From: Tetraselmis striata
Lineage: Eukaryota > Chlorophyta > Chlorodendrophyceae > Chlorodendrales > Chlorodendraceae
Direction of reading: 5' to 3'
Assembly: GCA_006384855.1 (NCBI GenBank)
Contig: VCJN01001612.1
Location: forward strand, 129,116-193,115
DNA length: 64,000 nt
Below, piece after piece: positions 12,287 to 24,237 of the stretch (position 1 is the stretch's first letter; each line of letters starts with the position of its first letter). The translations under genes and the position numbers were made by a program. The notes under the pieces were generated by a model. That model did no database searches. It was not told the DNA's origin and saw nothing but the letters and a program-made list of their open reading frames with translations.

Positions 12287-14698
12287 ATGGACAGCGAGGA
12301 GCGGTGCGCCCCCTCGTCTCGGCTGCACACAGCACAGCATCCCCCCCCCCCCCCCCCCCCCCCCCCGGGGGGGGGGGCACCTCGCGTCTGCTTGAATAGC
12401 GCACTAACGTTCCCTTGCTATGCAGGGAGGTGCTGCTGCACGTGTATGACCTAAGCGGAGGGATGGCCAGGACGATGTCGCTGCCACTGGTGGGGAAACA
12501 GGTGCGCGACAGCCCCGTCTGTCGGGGGATGACGCCCCGCTGGTGACTCGCGCGCGGTGTCTCGGCGGCAGCGGTGGGCGCCGGCGCCCTTGGGGTGTCG
12601 ATGGCCTTTCGCCACGATTACGGCGGGGCCAGCAGGGGCAGCAACTAGACCCTGCCTACGCACAGCACGCCAGTCATAAGCCCCCGCTGAGCCGTCCCCC
12701 GCTGGCGGTGGCGACGCAGATCGACGGCATCTGGCACACGGGGGTGGTGCTGGGCGGCAAGGAGTACTTCTTCGGGGGCGGCATCCAGGTGGCGGCCTCA
12801 GGAAAGACGGTCTATGGCACGCCTGTTGACACCATCAAGCTGGGGTGCCGCCCCCCTCACCCCGTTCAAACTCCCGCAATGCTCCCAGTACCAACACTGA
12901 CCATGAGCGCCACCCGTCTACCCATCACCCCCCCCCCCCCCTTTCCCCCTCCTCCTGAACACTATCAACCCCTGAGACGCCCCGCCAGCCCGCTCACATG
13001 CGACGTGGGCGCCCCGTCGCCGCCGTTGCAGGACGACCATGCTCCCGGACGAGCTGGTGATGGACTTTCTGGAGGAGATCTCGGACCGCTTCTCCGCGGA
13101 GACCTACTCGCTGCTACACAACAACTGCAACAACTTTAGCGACGAGCTGGCCACCTTCCTCACCGGCTCCGGCATCCCGGTGTGCCCCGCGCCCCCCCCC
13201 CCACCCACCCCTCATTGCCACCCACGCGCTGCATGACGCCGCCCACTGGGTCGCCCCGTGTCATTCGCCAATGTTGAAGACGTGTGGTCTGCGCCGATGG
13301 GAATGCGAAGGCGTGTCAAAGGGATGTCATCCTCATGACGTGGCGATGTAGACCCGTGCGAATAACCTGGACTCGCGATGGACACATTCAGGGCCGCACG
13401 TACTACCCTCTTGTCATCGCCGGCGCAGACCGCCATGTCTCGCCCCCCGTGCATGTCCACCTTGGCCGCTCGCCGTGGGCAGCATGGGGAGGCGCCGAGC
13501 ATGGTTTTGTGGTTGTGGTGGTGGGAAGGGGGGGAAGGGGCGGGGGGGGGGGGGGGGTCCCGAGCGTTGCGTCGCCTTTTCTGACGCCGATCACTGTGTT
13601 TGGTGGGCCCGGCAGGCGCACATCACGGGCCTGCCCGCGGAGTTCCTGGCCACGCCGATGGGGCAGATGCTGATGCCGATGCTGGCGCCGATGGAGGCTC
13701 AGATGAAGGCGATGCAGGGGGAGGCGCTCTTCCACGGCCACCCGGCCCACGCCAGCGCGCCGCCACCCGCCCCGGCAACAGCCGCCCCGGCGGCCGCACC
13801 GATGCCCGCACCCAAGCCGGCGCCCGCTCCGGCGGAAAAGTCCACCCCGGCGCCCCCCGCGGCCTCCGCCGCCGCCGCCCGCTCGCCGCTCCCGCCGCTC
13901 CCCTTTGAGTACACCCCCGTGGGCACCATGCCCCCGCCCGTCTCCGCCACCCCCAACGCACCGTCCAAGCCCGCGGCGGGCGGCAGCAGCCGGGACACCC
14001 CCGTCGGCGGCACGGCGGCGGCGCCACCCATGGGTGCGCCGCCCTCTGTGGGCATGGACCGCCCCCTCTCCCTGATTGCCGTGCCTGAGGAAGGGAGCGG
14101 CGCTGACTGATGACGCCGTGCGCGCGGTGCAGGCAAGCTGGGCGGGCAGACGCCAGCCGCCACCGCGGAGGCGGCGGCAAAGGCCAAGTCCAAAGTCAAG
14201 GCGCGCTGCGCCCCCCCCCCCCCCCTCTCTCTCCCCCCCCCAACACGCCATATGGATGATCGGTACTTTTGCTTGTCCAGACACACCACTAGTGCCGACT
14301 CACCCGTAAGAGCCCTTATCACAAGCCTCGAATTGAGCTTGCATGCGACCTATAAGAACACTCGTTACACTTCCTTACCATTGTGTTTGCATTTGACCTC
14401 TTACCAGGCAGGGCGGGTTCCGTTTCGCAGTGTTTTCATACAGTCATGTGTGTGTGTGTGTCTGTGTCTGTGTCTGTGTCTGTGTCTGTGTCTGTGTCTG
14501 TGTCTGTGTGTGTTCACCACCGACTCTGCTCGCTGACGGCTGCATCTGTGCCGCGGCGGATGCCCTCAGACGGATTTCGAGGAGGCGGTGCGGCAGGAGT
14601 TTGCCAGGCTGATGTCGGGCGGCGACATGACGGCCAACCAGGCGGCGGCGGCGGCCATCAAGGCTGCCGCGGCCGCCAAGGGGAAGGCCAAGGCGTGA
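12287..14698 (+). CDS. PPPDE (DeSI-type) thiol peptidase with long Pro/Ala tail
   Basis: Exons 12287-12303, 12426-12501, 12720-12844 and 13030-13179 join in matching phases and encode a compact PPPDE domain. The catalytic pair of this family is visible: His37 in GIWHTG and Cys105 in NNCNNFSDE, close to the positions known for animal DeSI-1 (His38, Cys108). The YFFGGGIQ signature is also present. PPPDE proteins are papain-like isopeptidases acting on SUMO or ubiquitin conjugates in nucleus and cytosol. A fifth exon from 13616 encodes a Met-rich helix and then a Pro/Ala-rich disordered region. Its 3' limit is uncertain (about 14033 or 14080), with in-frame read-through to a stop at 14110. A short Ala/Lys exon (about 14133-14185) and a final exon 14570-14698 give a helical tail ending in AKGKAKA. 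The domain call is firm; the tail splicing is provisional. Confidence 0.85.
14291..14430 (+). repeat. MITE-like dispersed repeat, copy 2
   Basis: This copy lies in the last intron of the PPPDE gene and matches copy 1 across AGAGCCCTTAT, CTTGCATGCGACCTATAAGA and TTTGACCTCT. It is diverged by scattered substitutions and small gaps. Confidence 0.6.
14447..14513. repeat. TGTGTC hexanucleotide microsatellite
   Basis: A (TG)n run passes into about eight tandem TGTGTC units. It is intronic, just upstream of the last exon of the PPPDE gene. Confidence 0.9.
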
Positions 14699-14902
14699 CG
14701 CTGCTAGCACGCCCGACAAAAGGCCGCCGGCGAGGGCGGGGAGGATGGGCGGAGCTGTGCCCACCGGCATGCAGCTGCCCTAGCCAGCCCTGCTGGAGTT
14801 TTACGGGATGATGATTCGCAATGTTGAAGTTGGTGCAGCTTGCAGAGAGGCGCCATGTGGAGGCGCCAGACGGGTGCGGCGGGCGTTACAATACTGCCTA
14901 GG

Positions 14903-14907
14903 TGTAA
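14903..14907 (+). promoter_or_regulatory. TGTAA polyadenylation-type element (PPPDE gene)
   Basis: TGTAA is the usual green-algal poly(A) signal. Here it lies about 205 nt downstream of the PPPDE stop on the coding strand. The motif is short, so a chance match is possible. Confidence 0.35.
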
Positions 14908-16020
14908 GCTTGCATTAAGCATCTTTGGCATATGCTGGACAAGTACCGCTGGCCGGGACACCGTATTCCTGTGGGTACACGTATTAGTACGGGGGCGCGC
15001 GTCCCACTACCACGTCGCGCATAATCAACGACGACGAACCAGCTCGGGCGGATATCTTATAATACTGCCGAGCTTATTATAGGAGTTATTGCCCTCATTA
15101 TGATAATGCATGTTCTAGATTATTTATATGAAATGTTAATATGCTGTGCCGCCTATATGCATTATCATATTACCATAACAAGATGGCTCCTTGTGTATTC
15201 AGTTTGTCCTCCTCTCCAAGGTGACGCTCTAAGGCAGTGAGTGTGCTGCTTGATAGCCGACCTAGCCTGCAGACAAGTGCGGACCATTGCAATTGTATAT
15301 GTCAGCGGGCGGTGATGACGCGTAACAATTCAGTTTTGTCTCTGACCGCAGCCTCCGGTCTTTTCGCACCACCGGCGAACAACTTGTATAACTTGCCTGC
15401 CGGGGGCAAGCCTGTCGAACTGGTCTCGGTACGGCGGGGTGAGCCCTTGCCCGGGGTGTCTGGCGATGGCTCGCGACAATTCTAACTATGGCGGCGATCC
15501 TTTCACGCGGAGATGGGATATCTTGGTGTTTGTCCAAGCTTGTAAGAATTCCGCCGGGCCCCGGCGCTGCAGGACCGCACGGCGGCCTGGCTCCCTCTGC
15601 CTCATTTGCAGTGTATTCTTCATATGTTCCTCAAAGATTACGACTACAAAGCTTTCCCGGTGACTCGCCCTGAAGACAGCCTTAACTTGGCCTCGAGATG
15701 ATTCAAGATTGCCGGATTACACAATGCAACATGAGTAGACCTAAGAAAATCAAAATGACGTTGACTATTCCCGTGCCCAGAGATCCCGCAGCTCTGCGGC
15801 TCATCGTTGCTGATACTTGGCGTATTGTGATCCGGCGTGACAGCTTGATAACGCTGATTTTCTGTGCCGCTCGCGCAATGCCGCTTTTTTGTCTATCCTT
15901 CCGGTTGCCTTCCGGCTCGCTCCTGGTGAGGCGTGTGCCGCCCTACACCCTCCTATTTCTGGGTGACGCATGGCGGGCATGGCCTTACTTGCCCTGTTTT
16001 TGTAATCGTAAGACGATAAG

Positions 16021-16200
16021 CGGGTACCGGCGTGCCAGTAAGAGCCCTCCCTTATTATAAACCTAGCATTGGGCCTGCATGCAACCGCCTATTGAGAGCA
16101 CTGTCTCGCTATACTCCCGCCATAGTTTCGTCTGCATTTGACCTCCGGCAGCTTCCTATGCGCGGTGGCCTTATGGCTGCGTCGCCCCCCGTACGCGCCG
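16021..16200 (+). repeat. MITE-like dispersed repeat, copy 3
   Basis: Begins GGGTACCGGCGTGCC, then AGAGCCCT, CCTGCATGCAACC and TTTGACCTCCGGCAG in the same order as copies 1 and 2. It lies just beyond the 3' end of the PP2C gene. The right end is less certain than the left. Confidence 0.5.
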
Positions 16201-16341
16201 CTACTCTTAAGTACGGGCAGTACCCCACCCGTGAGCGGACTTGGGCATCGGCGATGGGGGGGCAGCGTGGGCGGCCCCTGCTGAGAGTCTTTTGTTACTA
16301 CAGGTTTTGCGTAATAATGGCATATCCCCGCCGGGGTGCGC

Positions 16342-19300
16342 CTAGCGGAGCTTGAGGAGGCAGCAGGTGATGTCGTCGGTGCTGCCCTTCTTCACCGACT
16401 GCTTCGACATCCGCTCCGCGATCTCGTCCAGCGGCACTCCCTTCTTGTCCAGCTCGATCGCCATGTCGACCGCCTCCTCGTTGGTCAGGCCGCCGCCGCC
16501 GCCGCGCTCCACCTCGTTGTACAGCCCGTCGCTCGAGACGATCAGCCACGTGTCCTGCGCCGCAGGAGCTTAGGTTTAGAGCCTTAACTTAGGCTCTTGA
16601 GATACCCTAAGACCATAACCTAACCGCGCCCAGCCTACTACTAAATCAGGGCTGCACAACAGCGGGGGCAGTGAGAAGGGGTCTGTGACAGAAAATGTGA
16701 TGAATTATGCTGAATTTCAGTAATTCAAGAATCTGTCAGTAGTTCGTCCCTGAACCGCTCACAGGAAAATGCAACACGTAGTACACGCTGTTTGTTGAGG
16801 ATGATGGCCGTCATTTGTGGGCCGAACTTGAGGATGACTCGGGCTGAATTCCTGGTAAATTGTGACTCGAATTCAGCTATCCCCAATCTCCGGAGATAAG
16901 CTGCTGAGATCAGCTGAAACTGGGACTCGAGGCTGAATCTGGCCGGAGCTGAATAATTTTGTACGAAACCCTAATTAAAGCCTAGAGGGCTGCTCCTGTG
17001 CTTACTGAAACCCTGTTTGATGGCAAAGGCGGGCAAGGGGAGGGGGAGGGTCCCCACCTCGGGCGTCAGCTCCGTGAGCTGCGTGTACGGCTCCGCGATG
17101 AGGCCAAAGCCGCTGCTGTAGTTGTCGCCGCCTGCGTCATTGGCATCCGCGTCAGCCGCCACCTAGCGACAGTATGCCCCCCCCCCCTCCACTGGCCAAG
17201 GGGAAGGGGGGGGGGGGGGGGGGGGGTGTCTGCGCCTCGGTGACAGAAGCAGGGCGCGCTGGCGATAGACCGGGAGGGAGCGCGTGATGGGTTGGTTGTG
17301 CCGGAGAGGGCATCGCACCCAAGCCCTACCGCCCTACCCTAAACAAAGTAGACAATAACCATACCACCGTGCAAACAAAACGCGACTACTTTGCAAGGGG
17401 GGGGGGGGGGGGGGGAAGGGTCGATTCGGGGTTGACACTGGACGTGGGCATTGGGTTTTGCTGTGTAAGGCTTTCATAACCTACTGTGCTTAGGGTATGG
17501 TGCGGGGGACTGAAAACCTGGGGATTTAGGGTTTCAAGCAGCTACTTCTTAAAGGTTAAGGTTTATTAGGTCTTGGGGAATTCTATGTAGGGTCAAGTGG
17601 GTAGTTATTGATTTTAGGGTTTCAATTTTAGGTTGAACGGCGGCTCAATAAACCTGTAATCAAATGCCTGCGAGTGCTGGGCATTTGTTCAGTTAGGTGG
17701 TGGTCATTCTTGGGAGGCAAGGTATGGGGGGATCCGGGGCGCGCCGCCCACCGTCCGTGATGCCCTCAAACTGCAGGCTGCCCTTAAGGTAGGCGTCGCC
17801 GAACGCCCGGCTGAGCGCCAGCAGGCCGCCCACGCGCCAGGTGCCGCCCTCGTAGCGCACCAGCGGCATCTTGGGGTTGGGGTTCTTGCTCTCGATGCGC
17901 TTCATCTCCGTCGCGCTGCACCCGCCGCCGTCGCCACGTGCGCTGTCAGCCACTGCCGCCCCCCCCCGCCCCCCCCCCCTCCCAACCCCTCTACTCACTG
18001 CTCGCCCCCGCCGCCATCATCATCACACGCACACACACACATGCCACCCTAACCCCAAGCCCCACACCCCACCCCAAAGCCGTAGCCGCAGAGTGCGGCG
18101 TGGGCACCGTACAACCCCCACCCCCCTTTGGCCACTGCCAAGGCAAGAAGGGATCCCAGCCCACCCATCCTGGCGTGCTACCCACGGGTGCCTTGCCTCT
18201 GCAAGTACCTACCGCATGCGCCTACCCCCCCCCCCTCCCCGGAGTGAACTACCTCGCAGCGCAAGCCATGTCGCACCAGGCGGACCCCCCTCCCAGACCT
18301 CTGTCCCCGCGGTGCCTAGCCCGCCACACAGGCACCAGCGCGCCGCACCTGTCGGGGGTGTGGTCGATGGTGAGCTGCTCGGGCTTGCCGCCGCGCGCCA
18401 GCACGATGCGCGCGTCGCCAATGTTGGCCGTCAGCAGCATGTCCTTGCCGTCCGAGCTCTGCGCGCAGTCGAGGGGGGTTATGGGGGTGCGCGGTATTGT
18501 TGTCGCCGCTGTTTGGGGTCGGCTCAGGGGGGAGGTGGGGGAGAGGGACCTAGCGGAGGGGGGGAGGAAGCGCACAGAGCTGTGGGACGGCCTGGCAGGC
18601 AGAGCCCCCCCCCCCCCCCCCCCCCTGGGCGACCCCGGTTCCCTCTCCTGCGTCACAAGACATCTCTCTACCTGTGCCGGCCAGGGAACAAGCGCGCCCG
18701 CCCTGCCAGAGGCCGGATCTGAGTGCGTCTATAGGGCGACCCTAGCGACCACTCCCACAAGCAGCATACGGCCCCAACTTGAGGAGCGTGTTCGATAGGG
18801 GTTGCTGTAGGCGCGCCGGCACACATAGTCGGATGCCACGCAGCTACTCATGGCTGGCAGGTAGGGGTATAAAGGGAGTGGGGTAGAGGGGGCATTTAAG
18901 AGGGTTGTTGGCCCGGGGGGGGGGGGGGGGGGGGGGGACCTTGAAGATGATGGCGGTGGCCGCTGTGGCGCCGCACTTGGAGCCACCGACACCGCGCTCG
19001 CCTGCAGGGACACGCAGCCCGGCGGCCATCGATCCGTCCATCAGAGGGACGTCCATTTCTCGGTGGGAAAGCTCCCCACCCCCACCATCCCCAGCCCCCC
19101 TCCCTCCCTGCAGAGCAGCACCGCCAGGGGCTGATGGGAAGGCGAGATCCAGAGAGAGTGGGAGGGGACAGGGGGCGCACCCATCCCAAACGCGCCCGAG
19201 GGCGCCAGCAGCTTGGCGTCCGCCTTGATGTAGGCGCTGCGCATGGACAGCTCCGGGAACTTGGGCTCCCAGTACTTGTCGATGTACTCCGTCAGGTTAT

Positions 19301-19860
19301 CGGTCAGCCACTCCGCGGCCGCGTAGCCGCCTGCCCGTCAAATAGGGGAGGGAGCAGAGAAGGAGGGGGAGAAGGGGGGGGGGGGGGGGGGTCAGGAGAG
19401 GCTGCGCCGCTCTGCATGCAAGTGCTGCTCCTTTGGTTGCAGAGGCTGCCGAGGAGGGGGGGGGGGGGGGGAGGGGGGGGGAAGGGGGGCGCAAAGGTAT
19501 CCCACCGTGGCCATCGTAGACGCCGCAGAAGACGTACGGCTCGCCGGGTTTGGCCTCGCTGCCATCCAGCACCTGTCGCACGCAGCTGCGCTCAGTTGTG
19601 GCCCCGGGTGGCGGCATGCCGGGCGGTAGAGGGTTGGAAGGGGGGGGGGGGGGGGGGGGCACCGAGATGTCATAGCGGTCCTCATTACGCTTGCGGATGG
19701 TGCCCATGACGGAATAGTCGCCGGTCTGCACGTTGAGGCCGGTCTTGGTAGACGCGGCTGCGCGAACGCTCGGCCGCGGCGCCGTGCAGGCGGGGCGCGC
19801 GCTGCGGGCGCTGCTGCGCTGTGGCTGCGCGCCGCGCAGGCTGACGGTGCAGGCGGCCAT
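16342..19860 (-). CDS. Plastid-targeted PP2C-type (PPM) protein phosphatase
   Basis: Eight minus-strand exons join in perfect phase: 19860-19663, 19572-19506, 19330-19181, 19001-18940, 18458-18349, 17915-17752, 17131-17058 and 16554-16342, giving 345 residues. The first 40 residues are rich in Ala, Arg and Ser with almost no acidic residues, as in chloroplast transit peptides. The Mn/Mg-binding PP2C motifs follow: RKRNEDRYD, VYDGHGG, NIGDAR, LALSRAFGD, SSDGLYNEV and STDDIT. The enzyme should remove phosphate from Ser/Thr in the stroma; the substrate cannot be told from sequence, and I see no specific match to the known thylakoid LHCII phosphatase. Introns contain C-runs next to donors, an AT-rich repeat (16,700-16,975) and TTTAGGG-like words (17,500-17,650). 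The first ATG (19860) is used because upstream in-frame codons lack one. Confidence 0.92.
16700..16975. repeat. AT-rich intronic repeat with recurring GCTGAAT
   Basis: The last PP2C intron contains GCTGAATTC, CGAATTCAGC, CAGCTGAAA, GCTGAATCTGG and GCTGAATAA within 280 bp. A similar set occurs in an intron of the mS26-like gene at 59,485-59,900. This looks like a degraded dispersed element rather than coding DNA. Confidence 0.5.
17500..17650. repeat. Interstitial telomere-like words
   Basis: TTTAGGGTTTC-type words occur at least twice in this PP2C intron, and ACCCTAA-type words occur nearby at 16,970 and 17,335. TTTAGGG is the plant and algal telomere unit. There is no tandem array, so this is not a telomere. 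Confidence 0.4.
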
Positions 19861-21992
19861 GGCGGCGGCTCTGCGCGCAGGCGAGGCGGTCAGCCAGAGG
19901 GGCAGCGGAGCCACGGCTGTGCAGTTCTTTATTAATTGTCCTTTTTAATGATGTGTTTAGCGTGGCAGTGGGGACTGCGTTGCTTCCCTGTGGCGCGCGT
20001 TAATCGGAACAGGTCTGGCTGGAGGGCACCGGCCATCAACTGCTCCCCTCACTTGTATTTACGCATTAACAAGTAAAGGTACAGAGTTGTGGACCGCCTT
20101 CCCGGCTGGCTGGCTGGCCCAAGTCGTCTAGCGATCGAACGCATGCGCCGGCGAGGCTCCGGTTGTTGCGTGGTGCGCTACGCGGGGCGCAGTGTGCCGA
20201 GTGGGTATTTTTTTCTAATAAACGATTACCCGGCCGGCAGACGCAGACGACGACGGCGTCGACGTGGATTTACTCCCGGTTCAGGAGTCTCAAATGCGGC
20301 AAGACATATCGACACGTGACATAGCCGGCACCTTGGCCTGTTAGTTTGGTCTCCGGAGAGGGGGGGGGGGGGGGGGGGGGGGGGGATTCCTTTCTGGAGG
20401 TATAATCTTTCATTTTTCGCATCGGGACGGCGGAGCTCCGCTTGCGCGGCAAGATCGGGATAGGGGAGGCGGTGCTGCTAGCGGGCGACGACGAGGCATA
20501 CCTGACAGGACGAGGAAAGGGAATTTCGGGTGGACAGGCGACGGGGTGGGACTTGACTGCAGATTTCGACAACAAGGTCTGGAGCTCTGGACACAGCGCC
20601 AACGGGCGATTGCGCAGTCATATTCGGCGGGGCTTCAAATCACGCGAGGCCGGTGTCCCGTATCTCATAGGTGACGACGGACCCGGCGGGCGTCAAGGGT
20701 TCCGGCGCGCGAGCGTGACGCAGGACGCAGCACTTCTTCGGGTGTTCACACGCATTAATGGCGGATGGAATCAGCTGTATTCAGAGCATGTTTATTATAG
20801 TCCTACCATCTGCCCAGTGTAATTAATACACAGCAGCAGCAGTAGTACCGCGTGCAGGTAGCACTGTACAGTGACAGGTAGCATGCGCTGCCTGAAATGC
20901 CAGCCAGGTAAGCCCAAATCTCGCACCCGGACGTATCGATGCACGCCGCAGATCGTGACAGCGGGGCGCCCATGCGGCTCTGCTGGCCAACGAGGCCCCG
21001 TGCGACGATATGTCGATGTGAACAGTATCGTCCGCCATCTGCTGCCAATCTCCGGATCGGCGCGGATCTCCAAAGGCATACGCACACCGTACGGATGACA
21101 CGCTCCCATCCGGGGAAGAACGAAATAACTGGTTCGATTAATTAATTCTTACCGGTTGAAACACGGATAGTTGCCACAAAAACAACGGATTTAGAATATA
21201 CTCAGCGGATGAGAAAATCCGCGCGCCGGTGCGGAAATATTGTAATGACATTTACTCTACCGAGTTATTGGGGGTCGCATTGGGTTCCTAGCGCGTGCAG
21301 GGGATGCATCACATGCACGTGAAGCATCACATGCACAGTGGAGGCCTGAAGGTACATCTATGACAATTGACGCTATTCTTTGGCACACTGCAAGGGGTCT
21401 CCAAATACACCGTGACTGGATACTTTCAGCGCTGTGCACGAGTTCTTGCACACGCGATCGGCTTTCTGTGACGCAAACGAGTTCATTGTACTGATGTGCG
21501 ATAAGCCACTGCCCTGGGAGATGCACAGTAGCGCTTGGTCAAGTACTTGGTCACGCATGCCGTCCTCCACGCCTGAGGTGAGATGGAGAATGTGGCTGTT
21601 ATTGTGTGAGGTCAAGAGGTCAAGATGGGCCACCGTCATGTTTAACGGGAAGCGGCTCAGCATCGGAGCAGGGATGCAGCTGACCGTACTTGTGACGCGA
21701 TCAAGCGAGGAGGTGGCAGGCGGAAAAGGCCGGGGGGGGGGGGGGGGGGGGAGGGGTTGTACTCATGACTGCCAGCAAGATGTTGGTAGCGGGCTTGGCT
21801 GGTACAGCACTGTATGCGCAGCCGTCCACACGACTGATACGCACGCACGATTACAATATAACGACTGTCCTTTCATAGCGCGAGTAATAAGCAGGCGGGC
21901 CGTCTAGGTTATAGGCAGAGACAGGCAACAGACGCAATTTCCACTGGCGGCTGTGGAGGCTACAGGTCATGAGGGAGGGAGGCCCCTCTCCC
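19861..21992. other. Intergenic, PP2C 5' side to ThrRS 3' side
   Basis: About 2.1 kb with no supported gene. G-runs lie near 20,361 and 21,732. The region includes the PP2C promoter side and the ThrRS 3' flank. Short ORFs around 20.4-20.8 kb and 21.4-21.7 kb have no recognisable domain and no splice support. Confidence 0.5.
21851..21855 (-). promoter_or_regulatory. TGTAA polyadenylation-type element (ThrRS gene)
   Basis: TGTAA on the minus strand lies about 140 nt past the ThrRS stop, at a plausible distance for an algal poly(A) signal. Confidence 0.35.
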
Positions 21993-24198
21993 TCACTTGG
22001 CCTCCTCCTCGCCGTGGCCGAAGCTGGAGGTGAGTGACCGGGTGCCCTTCTCCTCCTGGAGCACGACCAGCACGTCCTCCAGCTTGTGCATGCCGTGGAC
22101 CTTGTTGTCGCGGGTGCGCACGTTGACGGTGCGCGCCGCCGCCTCCTCCGCGCCCACCACCAGGATGTAGTTGTACTGCTCCAGCTGCGCCTCGCGCACC
22201 TTCTTCTGCATCTTGCGGTCCGAGCAGTCCGCGTCCACAAAGAAGCCCGCCTTGCGGATGACCTGCACGCCACATAGTTCGGGGTGCGTGTTTGTTACCA
22301 TTATGCGTTCATTCAGGGCCACTGTACAACAACCCCGAGCCAAGCCCGTTGCCATTGACGCTTAGGGTTCGGAATGCAGGGATTTCAGGGTTCATATTAG
22401 GTTTGGTCTGGGTTTTGGCGAGTGATTTCATTCAGCATTGAGCTTGAGGTTAGGATGACTCCAGGGCTGACATCGAATATGCTTCCGATTGTTTTAGGGG
22501 TCACCAGGTTTCTATTATTTGGCTCTTCGCATTGTACTCGGAACAGGTGGGCAGGGGGGGGGGGGGGGGGGGGGGCTGCCTCGCCAGAGGCGCGACTCAC
22601 CAAGCGGACCTCCTCCGCATACTCAAAGCTGGCGCCCGAGATGGGCACCACCATCACCTGGCGGGGGCTCAGCCACAGCGGCCACTTGCCCGCATAGTGC
22701 TCCGTGAGGATGGCAAACATGCGCTCCACGGAGCCCAGGATGGCTCGGTGCACAATCACCGGGCGCGCCGTCACTGCAGGGGATGGGGAGCATGCGCGGC
22801 ATCAGTCAGCCAGACCCACCAAAGCTAGGGGTATTGGCGATGCCGTGCGAGAGGAAGAAGGGAAGGGGCACCTCCGGTCTCCTCCGTCATGTAGGTGAGG
22901 TCAAAGCGGATGGGCAGCTGGAAGTCCAGCTGCACGGTGGCGCACTGGAAGCGGCGCTTCAGTGCGTCGAGCACGGTGATGTCGATCTTGGGGCCGTAGA
23001 AGGCGCCGTCCTCCGGGTTTTCCTAGCAGGGCACAAACAGCGCCTGAGCATCGTGACGTCCCAGCTCTCTGCTGAGAGGTCGAGGGGGGGGGGGGGGGGG
23101 GGGGGTGCTATGATCTTCCAACCAGCCAGAGCAAAACAATCGCTCGGTAGGGCTGGCGGTGCCAAAGAGGGGGATGGGGTTCTCACCTTCCACTCTCTGC
23201 CGGTGCTGTTCAGCGCGTCGGTGAGCGAGGCCTCAGCCTTGTTCCACGTTTCAATCTCACCGAGGTAGCTCTCGGGGCGCGTGGACAGCGCCATCTCGTA
23301 GTCCAGGCCGAAGATGCCGTAGACCTCGCCCATCATCTTCAGAAACCCACTCACCTCCTGCATGACCTGGTCCGACCTACGCCGCCCCGGGGCAGAGTCA
23401 GTCATCCCAGGGCGCGGATGCACCGCACAGCACTCCAGAATGACAGGGCAACTTACAAAGCTCAGGCCCCCAAGCGAGGGCCAATTGGCAGCCTGGGGCC
23501 ACAGGACTGCACATACATACGTGTCTCTGATTGCGTATCTGCCAAGTTGCCGTGCCTTATAAATGTGCCTATACATGCACATGCACACAGACATATAGGA
23601 GCATATATATATATATATATATATATACATATGCAAACTGATATATATATATCATATCCATTGGTTGGCTTGGCTCACTGCTCACCGGCAGAAGATGTGG
23701 GCGTCGTCCTGCTGGAAGCGCCTCACGCTGCAGGCACCAAAACGAACGCATCAGCTATTGATGTCGTGAGGTGGCAGGAGTAGGCAGGCGGGCAGAGAAT
23801 TGGCGAAGCAGGAGGGAGCAGGGGGCCACCGGGTGAGGCCGTGCAGAGCGCCGGAGAACTCGTTGCGGTGCAGCACGCCAAAGTCGGCCATGCGCAGCGG
23901 CAGGTCGCGGTACGAGCGGACGCGGCTATTGAACATGAGGCAGTGCCCGGGGCAGTTCATCGGCTTGAGCCCAAACTCCTGCTTCTCGACGTTGATGGAG
24001 AACATGTTCTCCTTGTAGTGGTCCGCGTGGCCGCTGATCTTCCACAGGTCAAAGTTGTACATGTTGGGCGTCATCACCTCGTCGTACTCGTACTCCCAGT
24101 ATTTCTCCTTGATCAGTCCCACCTGGCGCAGGCAGGGCAGAGCGTGTGTCATCCCGCCGCCACCACCCGTTTGAGGGTGTGTGTTGGCAAATGGTTTT

Positions 24199-24237
<39 letters not shown>

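Larger units (their letters stand above)
14699..16341. other. Convergent intergenic region between the PPPDE and PP2C genes
   Basis: This is the 3'-to-3' spacer of two convergent genes. A TGTAA at 14903-14907 lies about 205 nt after the PPPDE stop and could be its polyadenylation signal. A MITE-like copy sits at 16021-16200. The stretch at 15219-15275 resembles 61732-61785. No gene is supported. Confidence 0.5.

Noticed and set aside
13403..14322. Long minus-strand ORFs opposite the PPPDE tail
   Set aside because: GC-rich shadow frames of the Pro/Ala-coding exon, lacking any domain.
17300..17660. Telomere or subtelomere
   Set aside because: TTTAGGG-like words are scattered, not tandem, and lie inside introns of a phase-verified gene.
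21373..21663. A 96-residue minus-strand ORF with balanced composition
   Set aside because: No recognisable domain, no splice context and an equally long ORF on the other strand; too weak to call.
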